Below are positions 23,722 to 33,280 of a DNA stretch of 64,000 nucleotides, piece after piece (position 1 is the stretch's first letter; each line of letters starts with the position of its first letter). A program made the translations under genes and the position numbers. The DNA lies in assembly GCA_007026445.1 (NCBI GenBank), contig VDMD01000008.1, forward strand, positions 186,001 to 250,000, given 5' to 3'. The notes under the pieces were generated by a model, which was not told where the DNA came from, did no database searches, and saw only the letters and a list, made by a program, of their open reading frames with translations. The DNA is from Schizophyllum amplum. Lineage: Eukaryota; Basidiomycota; Agaricomycetes; Agaricales; Schizophyllaceae.

Positions 23722-24614
23722 ATGTCGCCACCCATCTACTCGGCTGCTGCTGGCTCAGGCGCCGCGCAAGTGCAGCTTACCTCCCAAGTCCCCTCCAACC
23801 AAAACTTCTACGACCACATCGTCACGCCTTCTAGACTACCTGCGGCTCTTTCTCCTGAGGTGCAGCCGGTAGCCCTCTCGCAGCGCGACTCGCCCTCCCG
23901 ACGCACTTCGCCAATCGTGGCGCGCCGAAAGCGTGTCGAAGGCCCGTCTGCCACCTATTCGGCGCGTCAGCAATTGGCGCGAGCGCGCAAAGCGTGGAAG
24001 GTACCTACGAAAAGTGACCAGCAAAAATTGGCCCGCATGCTCATAGCAGCATCCATGATAATGCCGGGCACGGATGATACGAATCGGAAGAAGAAACAAC
24101 CTGATTCGATAGCTGCTGAACCAAAGGATGGAGTACCGCAGTCGAAAAAGGGGGGAAAGAGGGCAGGAAAGAGAAAGGGTGTACAGCAAACTCCTTATGC
24201 CTGTTTCCAACTGCAGGCCAACGTTTGTGAGATGGTATTCTCTGGACTTACACCCAACGCCCGCCCCGTGTACGTTGCGATCCTCGCGCTGGCTTTGCAG
24301 CGGTACGTCCCATCTCTGCTGATTTGGTCTCATTTAACGAGCTCCGATTTTACAGAAATTACAACCAGATCTTGAACTGGTTCAATAATAACCGGGATCA
24401 TCGCACGCACCAAGCTACGGTCGAATTGGAAGATCCTCTCACCTTACGGGCGACGCGTGGTGCAAAGTACCGCGTATATCCTGAGATGGAAGACGTTGCC
24501 AGGAACATGACCATTGAACAGTTTGCGCAGCTTGTTGAGGCTGAACGCGATCGCCAAATGCTCTTACTAGGAGAGGACGCCTCAATGAAAGTAGCCCCTC
24601 TCCTCAAAAAGTAG
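23722..24614 (+). CDS. unrecognised protein with homeodomain-like WFNNNR helix
   Basis: Two exons (23722-24302, 24356-24614; intron gtacgt...tacag) give 279 residues. The N-terminal half is disordered, followed by a basic patch (KKGGKRAGKRKG), a possible nuclear signal. Next comes a hydrophobic helical region (YVAILALALQR), then NYNQILNWFNNNRDHRTHQ. That segment resembles the third, DNA-reading helix of homeodomains, where WF.N.R is the hallmark. The rest of a homeodomain is not evident, so a DNA-binding role is a guess. The C-terminus is acidic/basic mixed and ends in LLKK. The gene is convergent with the F-box gene at 24923. Only its first codons survive in the duplicate near 30522. It might also be a lineage-specific or transposon-derived protein. 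Confidence 0.65.
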
Positions 24615-24922
24615 CGAGCTCTCACTGTCCCGCGGAGGATGAGTAGCGAACTCCGTTGTTCCATCGTCAAGCCTGTTCCCACTCTCTCTCCGACGTTTCT
24701 GCCTCGGACTTGTACCATCTTGTTAATTGTTTGCTATTCAATGTCGCACATGCCTCGTAACAGTAGGATAGCGCATGGTTTCCGATATATTTTTCTTATC
24801 TATGAGCAAGGCAAGGTGTGCCCGCGAGGAGGGAGTGACACAAGCAAGCAACTTGAGGGTGTTCTCTTGTATAGTACACCCGTGCGTCTGCCGTGCATGC
24901 GAGGAAAAGACCTGTAGACACA
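24615..24922. other. convergent intergenic spacer
   Basis: About 300 nt between two genes that end toward each other. It should hold both polyadenylation regions. Nothing else seen. Confidence 0.4.
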
Positions 24923-26482
24923 TCATCTGCATAGATACACCGCCATTGGAACTCCTGCAAGGCTCATCAGGGGCAGCATTATTCGACATCGCTGTGCATA
25001 CTCACATTGCGGAATGCCGACTTCAAAGCGGCTCAAGGCTACTACATTTCTCCCACAGACGACCCTCGGCGTGACACGAGAGCTGGCCACCGTTTGCAGC
25101 AGCGTCTGCAGTGTCTCGCGATCTGCTCCACGATAATATTCGTTGGTAGCTTTGAACTCCATGGAGCATAGATTCGGGAGAAGCGGTCCCTCGTCGTCCC
25201 GCACAATCAATGCACGAATCAACCCTTCGGAGGCGCCCAGGGTGTTGGTTGGCCTCACAGAGTAGGCAATCTGCAGAACGCGCAGACTGTCCAGCCGCTT
25301 GAGGCAGCTGAGGAGTACACGACAGGCGTCTTCGTCCACTTCGGACACATGCACCATGAGACGGAGCTCGCGTACAGCCTGCGGGGACTGAGGGGAAGAA
25401 AAGAAGGCGGAAAGCGAGCTGTAGGGATCGTCTTCCATCCATAATGGACGATCTCCCAGAGGGTAGAAGGACAGCTCTTCGACGTTGGGTGCGACGATGC
25501 TCCTCATATATACGTGCGCCGCGCAGTCTAGGGAGAGCTTTCGAAGAGCGGGCAGGAATACTGGGTGTAGGCTCGTCACTTGTGGAAAGTCGATTGCTGT
25601 CCGGAAGCGTGCCGACAAGGATTGTAATATGCATCCAGATGGTTCAAGAGCGTGAAGCAGGGAAGCGGGGGAGTACAGCTCGCTGTCATGGATGTTGAGC
25701 TGAAAACGTGTGATGCCTGCTAGTGGAGGAAGAGAGAAAACATAATCTGGATCGCAGAACGACGCCTCCACGAGCAAGTTATTGATTTGTGACGACCCCT
25801 CCAGGAAGTCGAACGGCTGTGGCACGGCGGAGCACAGGTAATCGCTTGCGATGGAGACACATCTTAGGTTGGGGAAAGACCTTTTTGATTGAGCTAGCGC
25901 CCAGATTTCCGCAAATCTTCCTCTGAGCTCGACCACTCTCCAACGCGACGCGTGGGGCAGTAACATGCGAAGGACGATCGGCATGATGAACGTCAAGTTG
26001 CATTGGATGGTTAGATCATAGTTTCCCGACAAAACAAGGCAGGTGTCGGCGTAGGCCTGCCAATGGCGGGTGTTGTCGTCGATCATGATTCGCGTCCATA
26101 TCTTCCCGGTCGCTCGCGCTACGGCCCTCCAGGTTCTGCAGACGCAGGCAATCGTAACCGCCATGTTATGCGCGTGGTATCTCGCGTCCGAGTCCCATGG
26201 GATCAACTGTCCATCGCCTTCCTGATCGTCGAGATGGACGAAGATGTTGGAGAGCAGCTCCATCGGCAGACGCTGAACAGTTGACAAGTCATCGTCGATG
26301 TGAAAGGACTCGGCGAAAAGCTCCTGTGGCGCGTCCGATGGCACGGTCCGTATCGTCTCTACAGGTTCCATTGGCGGAGCAAGGCAGTCGCCGTCTGAAG
26401 CAGGCTCGGTCTGCGTATCCGACACGGTGACCGCTTCCTCGTCACGCGGCATGCTAGAGCAAAAAGAGCTAGGCAAACCCAT
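24923..26482 (-). CDS. F-box protein, family 1, copy A
   Basis: The open frame encodes 519 residues. The F-box lies at about residues 55-110 (VQRLPMELLSNIFVHLDD, then VACVCR and a TWRAVARATGKIWTR segment). The rest is LRR-like (FDFLEGSSQINNLLVEASF, FLPALRKLSLDCAAHVYMRS, LLPNLCSMEFKAT). The start may be the internal ATG at 26452 (MPRDEE): ttttgctctag just before it is a good acceptor, and gtacgt near 26527 a matching donor. At the 3' end a 51-nt intron (24955-25005, gtgagt...ttgcag) can be spliced, giving an immediate TGA after IPQ, or retained, giving a longer tail. Class role: substrate adaptor for SCF ubiquitin ligase. It provides the empty target site for the CACTA element found in copy B. 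Confidence 0.85.
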   Translation of the reverse strand: MGLPSSFCSSMPRDEEAVTVSDTQTEPASDGDCLAPPMEPVETIRTVPSDAPQELFAESFHIDDDLSTVQRLPMELLSNIFVHLDDQEGDGQLIPWDSDARYHAHNMAVTIACVCRTWRAVARATGKIWTRIMIDDNTRHWQAYADTCLVLSGNYDLTIQCNLTFIMPIVLRMLLPHASRWRVVELRGRFAEIWALAQSKRSFPNLRCVSIASDYLCSAVPQPFDFLEGSSQINNLLVEASFCDPDYVFSLPPLAGITRFQLNIHDSELYSPASLLHALEPSGCILQSLSARFRTAIDFPQVTSLHPVFLPALRKLSLDCAAHVYMRSIVAPNVEELSFYPLGDRPLWMEDDPYSSLSAFFSSPQSPQAVRELRLMVHVSEVDEDACRVLLSCLKRLDSLRVLQIAYSVRPTNTLGASEGLIRALIVRDDEGPLLPNLCSMEFKATNEYYRGADRETLQTLLQTVASSRVTPRVVCGRNVVALSRFEVGIPQCEYAQRCRIMLPLMSLAGVPMAVYLCR

Positions 26483-26912
26483 TGTGCAGTGAGATTAAAG
26501 GTAGCTATTTGAGATCTGGTCACGTACCTTGTAAGCGGCTCGAACAACGGACAGCAAGCTCGGGTTGCTCGGAGGTCCAGAACCGGGCGCTGGTACCGTA
26601 CTGTACGCACAGCCTGACAGACACTCCTTTCAGACCTCCTCTCACGTAGTCAAGAGTTCAACGTTGAGCAAGGGGCAACCTGAGACTGCCCGGCGAGATG
26701 GTGACTTGGTTCGGGATGCGTTGGATGCCGTTTATGGCAGGCATTGTATTCTCGTCACGGCAAACGCCGTCGGTGATTTCGGCCCGCAGCACCATCATGT
26801 TTCTGCCCACGACTTGGCACACACCAATGGTCCACATCTGCAAGGACTCACCTCAGACTCACAAATAACCAAGAGTGAAGACCAAGCATACCCATTGGAT
26901 CTGGATTCGCGG
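26483..26912. other. divergent upstream region of two F-box genes
   Basis: Contains the likely first exon/5' UTR of family-1 copy A (donor gtacgt near 26527). From about 26680 it holds an upstream sequence shared by all three family-2 genes (ggcaggcattgtattctcg... gccgtcggtg). No separate gene. Confidence 0.55.
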
Positions 26913-28348
26913 ATGCATCACCTATTCCACATCCCAGAGCTCGTCGATGCGATATGTGAGCAGCTTCGCCTGTTTCCACCTTTGGGAGGCGGCGAGCGCG
27001 CTCTGGCAAGGCTATCGCGCACGGCGCATACATTCGAGGTGCCTGCTCTGTCTGCCTTGTGGCACACACAACATACCTTGGGCAATGTCGTCCGGTTGCT
27101 GCCCAACGACGTACTGATGGTCGAGAGCGTACTCTCCCACTTTCCCCGGCCTTACACAAGCCAAAGCCTAGTAAGCCTGTCAGTTAACTCCCTACGGTAT
27201 GCTTATGCGCCAATCAGTCCTTCATTAGAGCGCCTATCGATGCAGAGTTAGACCGATATCGTTTCTATGCACCGTTCATCAAGGAGCTGTACATTACAAA
27301 CGACGTGTTCTCCTTCAACCTGGACAATATATGTCAGTATCTTCTGGAAGAAAATCCCCTCCCTTCTATCTTCTCGCTACATTGGCTCTCTCCGCTGTCC
27401 TGGCGTCGCATGGATGTCTTCCTCAACGCCGACATCGGCGCGGTCACTCTTCATAAAGTCCACGTCTTCAGCGAGCTGCGCTATGTCCTCGGGCAGATCA
27501 AACATACCTGCATAAATCTCGTCAGATTCGAAATGGAGATGGAGCGAGTGGCGCCACCGCATCGTCTGAAGGGCATCGACGAGGCGTTCGCCGACTTCCT
27601 CGTTGACCTTCCTATCCGACACTTATGCATGCACTCACCATTGAACGATGGCTGCTTAGCGCGCGTAGGCCAGCTATCCGATCTCGTGTCGCTGCAGCTG
27701 ATCGAAGGGAGACCCGGGCAGCATCTCCCTCCAGGATGCTTACCACGAATACGGAAATTGACGATGCGATGCCTCACGTTCGGGTTTGCCGATACCCTCG
27801 TTGGCGCACTGCTAAACAGCCCGCTGGAGTCGTTTTCCTGCGAGTACGAGCCTCCCTGGACAGCGACCCAGCAGGAGTCACTGCTGCTGCGGATCACCAC
27901 GGCCGTGCAGCCTGCAACGCTCCGCGCTCTGCGCGTAGTCATGGTCTCGCACGCGCCGCAGCTACCTACGTCGACAGGATCCAAGTCGAGTCTCGTCACC
28001 TTCACCGCCATCCAGCCGTTGTTGCTTTTCAGGAGCCTGGAGGCCATCACCATCGAGACACAAGATGGGTGCAACTTCACGGATGATGAGCTGGAGGCGA
28101 TGGGCACCAGCTGGCCGGAGATGGTCCATCTGAATCTCTGCGGGTGCAAGCACAGCGCCCAGCAACCTCGCGCTACGCTGCGCGGCCTCGTGCGCCTCGC
28201 CAGCCTGTGCCCGCGGCTGATGCGGCTCAGTGTGGTGTTCGATGCTCGGAACACTAGCGAGGTGCAGTGGGCAGCAGGGGATGAAGCTCTCCGCGGCCCT
28301 TCACCGATGAAGAGTTGCAGGCAATGGGTACTAGCTGGCCGGGGATGA
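26913..28348 (+). CDS. F-box/LRR-like protein, family 2, copy 1 (tail frameshifted)
   Basis: Exon 1 is 26913-27170 and exon 2 starts at 27218 after a 47-nt intron (gtaagc...atcag). The start MHHLFHIPELVDAICEQLRL is the conserved family-2 beginning, a divergent F-box-like helix pair followed by LARLSRTAHTFEVPALSALW. The body carries irregular leucine-rich segments (IRHLCMHSPLNDGCLARVG, LPRIRKLTMRCLTFGFADTL, FRSLEAITIETQDG). The sequence from 28076 (FTDDELEAMGTSWPEM to LRG) is repeated from 28300, and the 224-bp unit throws the frame out, so this protein ends at 28348 with a foreign tail. The continuation in the other frame runs to about 28698. Compared with copies at 41.5 and 43.3 kb the lost tail is about 80 residues. 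Confidence 0.8.
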
Positions 28349-28523
28349 CCCGGCTAGAACTCGCAGGATACGCACCATACAGCGCACGATCGCCCGGCGC
28401 CACGCTGCGCGGCGTCGTCCGCCTCGTCAGCCTGTACCCGCGGCTGCTGCGGCTCAAGTTGGTAATTGATGCCCCGACTCGGACTACCAGCGCCGCAGGT
28501 GATGATTCCCTACGGGGTCTTGT
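28076..28523. repeat. 224-bp tandem duplication of an LRR-like block
   Basis: Two copies of the block FTD(D/E)EL(E/Q)AMGTSWP(E/G)M...LRG start at 28076 and 28300. 224 is not a multiple of three, so the second copy is out of frame. The copies differ enough to show the duplication is not brand new. Confidence 0.85.
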
Positions 28524-28698
28524 TCACGATCGCCTTCAAATGTTGCAGGTGGGCATGCCTTACACAGACCGTTGTGATGTGATTATGCGGTGTGAATTTC
28601 CTGGTCTGCGTTGGTCTGTGGGGTTAATCCGCGGATATAGTACGGGGGGCGTTGACCGATACAGCCAGTGGTGGGTGGGTGTACGTGGCAGAGCATGA
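28349..28698 (+). pseudogene. out-of-frame 3' remainder of family-2 copy 1
   Basis: An open frame from about 28315 reads through the second repeat block and a decayed version of the family-2 C-terminus (DDSLRGLVHDRLQMLQVG, then GGVDRYSQWWVGV, comparable to EDVDRYAGWGVAL in copy 2). It has no start of its own and is separated from the gene only by the frameshift at the duplication junction. Confidence 0.7.
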
Positions 28699-28942
28699 AT
28701 TTGGTAAAGAAATTCAATGTGTATTCTTGGTGACAATGGGTGTCTGAGCGCGCGATGAGATACTGCGCATCCTAGACTTGGTCTAAGCCGCGCGCAGTCC
28801 GCCCGCGCATGCGCCGCTACGCGTAGCGCAGCATCGCCAAAGTCCAACTTGATTGAGGCAGTGGGCGCTTGCCATAAAAGTCACGCGCCCCTGTCACTGA
28901 CGACGCGTTATCGTGTGCTGATCTCGGCCGCACAGCCACGTC

Positions 28943-28948
28943 TATAAA
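28943..28948 (+). promoter_or_regulatory. TATA box of cofilin gene
   Basis: TATAAA 50-55 nt upstream of the cofilin ATG, followed by a pyrimidine-rich leader (ccatttctttctcctcgtcc), the usual layout of a strongly expressed basidiomycete gene. Confidence 0.65.
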
Positions 28949-28997
28949 GCCTTTCTTCCGTCCACCGCCCTTCCATTTCTTTCTCCTCGTCCTCATC

Positions 28998-29694
28998 ATG
29001 GTGCGCGTTCTCCAGCCTCGCGTCGTCGTCGCCGCCGCTGACCCTGACAATCATACAGGCCTCCGGCGTCGGCGTCAACCCCATGTGCTTGGAAGAGTAC
29101 CAGAAGCTGAAGCTCGGCAAGAGCATCAAGTTCATCATCTACAAGCTCTCGGACGACAACACGGAGATCGTCGTCGAGAAGACATCGCAGACGAAGGACT
29201 ACGATGAGTTCGTGAGCAGCCTGCCGGAGTTCGAGTGCCGGTACGCGGTGTACGACTTCGAATTCGAGAAGGAGGACGGCGGGAAGAGGAACAAGATCTG
29301 CTTTGTTGCATGGTGCGTGACGCGTCTATTCTGCGAGTGCATATTCGGTGGCGATGAGCGGTGTCTTGCCATTCCCTTCTGCCGCGCGCGTCGCGGGGAG
29401 ATGCGATACGATGCAAGGAATGGATGTCATCTACTGCAGCAACCTCATACGCACTCGGATTGTCGCTGATCCCTTCGATAAGGTCTCCGGACGATGCCAA
29501 GATCAAGAACAAGATGTTGTACGCTTCCTCCAAAGACGCCCTCCGACGCTCGCTCGTCGGCATAGCCGTCGAGATCCAGGGAACCGACATGAGCGAAGTG
29601 GCATACGACTCTGGTGCGTGATGGAATGTCTCGCTTCTGGACTCGACTGACGTGCTCCTCCGCAGTGTTGGACAAGGCATCGCGCTTCAAGTAG
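28998..29694 (+). CDS. COF1: cofilin (actin-depolymerising factor)
   Basis: Four exons: 28998-29000, 29059-29312, 29483-29613 and 29666-29694, giving 138 residues. The first exon is just the ATG; the 58-nt intron behind it (gtgcgc...tacag) leads to [14 protein letters not shown], the classic cofilin start. Core motifs are present: [53 protein letters not shown], and the actin-binding long helix [20 protein letters not shown]. The end is VLDKASRFK. Known role: severs and depolymerises actin filaments in the cytoplasm, with the N-terminal Ser region as phosphorylation/actin-contact site. Length is normal. A TATA box lies upstream. The 170-nt second intron is longer than usual here. No lesions. 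Confidence 0.95.
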
Positions 29695-30521
29695 ATACGC
29701 CGAGGCCAGGTGCCAGATAACCATAGTCGTAATCGTCCGCGCCCCAATCCCACCATCTGTATATATTCCTGCTAGTCGAGGACTGTCGGAACCAACATGA
29801 AATGAAGATACCAATGTATAGACTCGTCGACGCGATGGCTCGCTCAGTATTGGCCTTTCCCGTCCGAGACATGTACGATCGTCCTTCCTTCTATATCATC
29901 GATGGCTCGGACACTGCTTCTGCGGTAGAGCAACGTCCCCTTGTATACTCAACTGATTGTGTATATGACATCAAGATTCGCAAGAACAATATGCAACACT
30001 TGAGCTTTTCGTACGTCGTCCGAGTTTCTGTACCGCCTTCGTCGCATGCCTCCCATTCCGTACTCCTTAGCTGGCTGATGAAAGTGGACACACTAGGCTG
30101 ATGCGTCAGAGCTGAGCTACAGGATGAAAACACCACCACCGCACAGGTCTGGCTGCCTAACGGCGGGCACTGGCCCAACTTGGAGGTTCGGCCTGACGGG
30201 GCGGCTGCGGGCGTGCACTGCTTGACGGTCAAGTGCGCATCTGTTCTTGAGATTTTGGGTTTTTCGAAGTTTGTGGAGAACACGAGCTCAGGTTCTCTCA
30301 TGACAGGGTTTTCCGAAAGCGCTTTATAGACGGACTGTATGATGACGGATCGCACATCCTAAGTACATGATGAGGAAGCAACGATTCCAACTACGCACGT
30401 GACTATCCATCGTGCTCGCGACCGTGACAGCCGTGACATTGTGACTCCTACCTGTCAATCCACGTCTTTCTTCCTACTTACCACAGCTTCGCGCCTCACC
30501 GGCACCACTCAAGTCCATTCC
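29695..30521. other. intergenic, 3' part duplicated from 23.3-23.7 kb
   Basis: No gene recognised. From about 30290 it resembles the leader of the WFNNNR gene at 23722, marking the left end of a segmental duplication. Confidence 0.5.
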
Positions 30522-30650
30522 ATGTCGCCACCCAACCTGTGTCTGCTGCCGGCCTGGTCCCCGCGCAGTGTCAGCTTACTCCCCAACATATCTCATACGA
30601 CCACATCCGAATCGTCACGCCTTCCCGTGCGTGAACTTGAAAGGACATAT
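30522..30650 (+). pseudogene. 5' relic of the WFNNNR-motif gene
   Basis: Begins atgtcgccaccca, as the intact gene at 23722 does. It follows that gene through the stretches corresponding to QLTSQVPSNQ and YDHIVTPSR (here ...ctccccaacatatctcatacgaccacatccgaatcgtcacgcctt). Homology then stops, and the F-box gene's 3' end follows within 10-20 nt. About 700 nt of coding sequence and the spacer were deleted. Confidence 0.8.
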
Positions 30651-30659
30651 TTACACCAT

Positions 30660-32214
30660 CTAAATATGATATACATGGTCTAGACGTCCAGCTGACCCGC
30701 TGAGGATTCCTGCAACGCTCATCAGGGAAGTTCGGGATACACTGTCCGAGCTCCACTCACGTTGCGAAATGTCGACTTCGAAGTCCCTCAAGGCTACTAC
30801 ATCCGTCCCGAAGACAACCCTCTGCGCATTTCGAGAGCTGGCCACCGTCTCAAGCAGTATCTGCAGCGTCTCGCGATCTGCTATACGATAATATTTGGTG
30901 GACTTGAACTCCATGGATTGTAGATTCGGAAGGAGCGGTCGCCCGTCGTCCCGCACACACAATGCACGTAGCAACTCCTGGGAAGCGCCCAGGATATCGG
31001 TCGGCTCCGCTAGATACACAAGCTGCAGGACGCGCAAGTTGTCCAGTCGTTCGAGGCAGCTGGCGAGTATGCGAGCCGCGCCTTCGTTCACTTCCGATGC
31101 ATGAACCTGGAGGCGAAGTTCGCGTACGGCGTGGGGGGACTGAGGGGAAGAAAGGAAGGTGAGAAGCGAGTTATAGGGATCATCTTCCGGCAATCGTAGT
31201 CGAGGTTCTCCCAAAGGGCAGAATGATAGCTCTTGGATATTGGGTGCGACGATGCTCCGCATGTATATGTGCGCCGCGTAGTCTAGGGAGAGTTTGCGAA
31301 GAGCAGGCAGGAATACCGAGTGCAAGTCCGTTGTTTGCGGGGCGTCCATTGCTGACAGGAAGCGAGCCGACAAGGATTGTAACATGCATCGAGATGGTTC
31401 AAGAGCGTGGAAAAGGGAAGCGGGGGAGCACAGCTGGCCGTTATAGATGTTGAGCTGGAAAGTTGTGATGTTTGCTAATGCAGGAAGACAGAAGGTGTAG
31501 CTTGATTCGCAGAAAGATGCCTCTACGAGCAAGGTATCGAGTTGTGACGACCCTGCCAGGAAGTCGAATAGTTTTGGGCTGGCGGGGCACAAGTAGTCTG
31601 TTGCGATAGAGGCACATCTCAAGCTCGGGAAGGCCCTTTGTGACTTGGATAGCGCCAACAGGTCATCAAAGACTCCTCTGAGCTCGACCATCCTCCACCG
31701 TGACGCGTGAGGGAGCAGCATGCGAAGGACGAACGGCATGATGAACCTCGATTTGCACTGGACAGTCAGGTCGTAGTTCCCAGACAGGATCAGGCAGGTG
31801 TCGGCATAGGTCTGCCAATGGCGGGTGTCGTCGTCGATTATGATTCGCGACCAGAGCTGTCCGGTCGCTAGCGCTACGGACCTCCAGGTTCTGCAGACGC
31901 AGGCAATCGTGACCGCCATGACATGCGCGTGGTATTTCGCGTCCGATTTCCATGATATCAACTCGGAACCACCTTCCCGATGGTCGAGATGGATGAAAAT
32001 CTCGGAGAGAAGCTCCATCGGTAGACGCTGGACAGAGGCTGGCAAATCCCCATCGGCGAGGGACTCGACGACTAGCTCGTGGGGCGCATCCGATACAGAC
32101 GATGTGGTCCGTACCGTCTGTACAGACTCGTTTGACGGCCCAAGGCAACCGCACTGGGGATCGGGAGCGACCTCAGTCTGCGATATCAGATTTTCTGACA
32201 CGACCACTTCCTCG
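30660..32214 (-). CDS. F-box protein, family 1, copy B, start disrupted by insertion
   Basis: Open frame of about 515 codons, clearly parallel to copy A: F-box SVQRLPMELLSEIFIHLDH and then TWRSVALATGQLWSR, LRR-like FDFLAGSSQLDTLLVEASF, FLPALRKLSLDYAAHIYMRS, LLPNLQSMEFKSTKYY. The original start (ATG followed by TCGCATGA, near 32742) is cut off by the 513-bp foldback element after the third codon. Reading into the element meets a TGA, and no ATG precedes the F-box in the remaining frame, so a full N-terminus cannot be made. The last 51-nt intron (gtgagt...ttgcag) keeps the frame whether spliced or not. It may be expressed from an internal ATG (MELLSEIF) lacking part of the F-box, or be dead. 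Confidence 0.72.
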
Positions 32215-32217
32215 TCA

Positions 32218-32730
32218 CACTACAGGCGGACGGGAATATGTCGTTGGACATACTGTTAGTCATTTTTGTAACCATATATACTAAATCACTGCTGCAAAAC
32301 TAAGTCAATATCGCATGTGAAGAATAATGTTTGTCTTCAGAGAAACATCAGGTTTGACCTCCGGACATATGTCACGTATCCCGGCCGTCAAAGGCTTCGG
32401 GATATCTTATCTTCGCCCACGGGCATACGTCAGCGATAACCGCGGATATTTTCAATGTATGACCGGAAGAACAATGGGAATCTGGTCATACATTGAGAAT
32501 ATCCGTGGTTATCGCTGACGTATGCCCGTGGGCGAAGATAAGATATCCCGAAGCCTTTGACGGCCGGGATACGTGACATATGTCCGGAGGTCAAACCTGA
32601 TGTTTCTCTGAAGACAAACATTATTCTTCACATGCGATATTGACTTAGTTTTGCAGCAGTAATTGAGTATATATGGTTACAAAAATGACTAACAGTATGT
32701 CCAACGACATATTCCCGTCCGCCTGTAGTG
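32218..32730. mobile_element. non-autonomous CACTA-type foldback element (MITE), 513 bp
   Basis: Two 247-nt arms, 32218-32464 and 32484-32730, are inverted copies about 98% alike, with a 19-nt loop. The ends are CACTACAGGCGGACGGG and its complement. The 3-bp direct repeat TCA lies at 32215-32217 and 32731-32733. Paralogue A reads ctcgTCAcgcggcatgc at the same place with a single TCA, so it is the empty site. CACTA termini plus 3-bp target duplication are the hallmark of the CMC/EnSpm superfamily. There is no transposase, so it needs one in trans. The two 63-codon open frames inside (starting 32327 and 32621) are mirror images of each other and not taken as genes. The transcript could fold into a long hairpin. 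Confidence 0.93.
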
Positions 32731-32733
32731 TCA

Positions 32734-33086
32734 TGCGACATGCTAGAGCAGAAAAAGTCAGGCGAAGCCATCGCGGAGAGGACCTGGTCACGTACCTAGT
32801 ATGCCGCTCCATAAAGCTTTCAAGGACAGCAAACGCAGTTCTCACTCGAGCCTGCAGCGAGCGCCGAAGCGGAAAGAAAGCTGTGCACGTGCGCGAATGC
32901 CGCACAGGACAGGCTATCACGAGACCGGAATATCTGGATGCTCTTCCGAACCGCCTATAATTCTGCAACAAAAACAAACCAGCGGCCCGGGCATTCACCC
33001 TGACTATAGGGTACACGCGAACACAATTGTCAAGCTCCGCAGCGTTTCCAGGCGCAGTGCATCCGGGGATACAGTCCAATAATTGC
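32734..33086. other. divided upstream region of copy B
   Basis: Begins with the original start context of F-box copy B (catgcgacatgctagagcag) and its upstream donor-like gtacgtgaccagg on the minus strand, near 32796. It then runs to the end of the next F-box gene. No gene seen. Confidence 0.5.
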
Positions 33087-33280
33087 TCAGCGTTCATCGC
33101 CGCTGTCGGTCGAGCCCTCGTCCGTAACGCAGTCGGACTCTCGTTCGCTGTTCTCTCCATCCTCGTCACCCACCAACCGCCGGAACGGGTCGTCCGCTCC
33201 TCGTTCGATGATCCCACACTCCTGATACATCTCCCGCACACGCGTCGGATAGTGCTGCCTTGCGTTCGCCATGAGCGCCT
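33087..33280 (-). pseudogene. out-of-frame acidic tail of family-3 copy a
   Basis: Matches the C-terminal 70 residues of copies b and c (YPTQIREMYQEHG, acidic run, TDEGS). Here it sits in another frame because of the 2-bp insertion near 33308. Confidence 0.75.

Noticed and set aside
32327..32621. Two 63-codon open frames (MFVFRETSGLTS...) in the foldback element
   Set aside because: They are mirror images forced by the inverted repeat. They have no context of a gene and are best taken as chance within a MITE.
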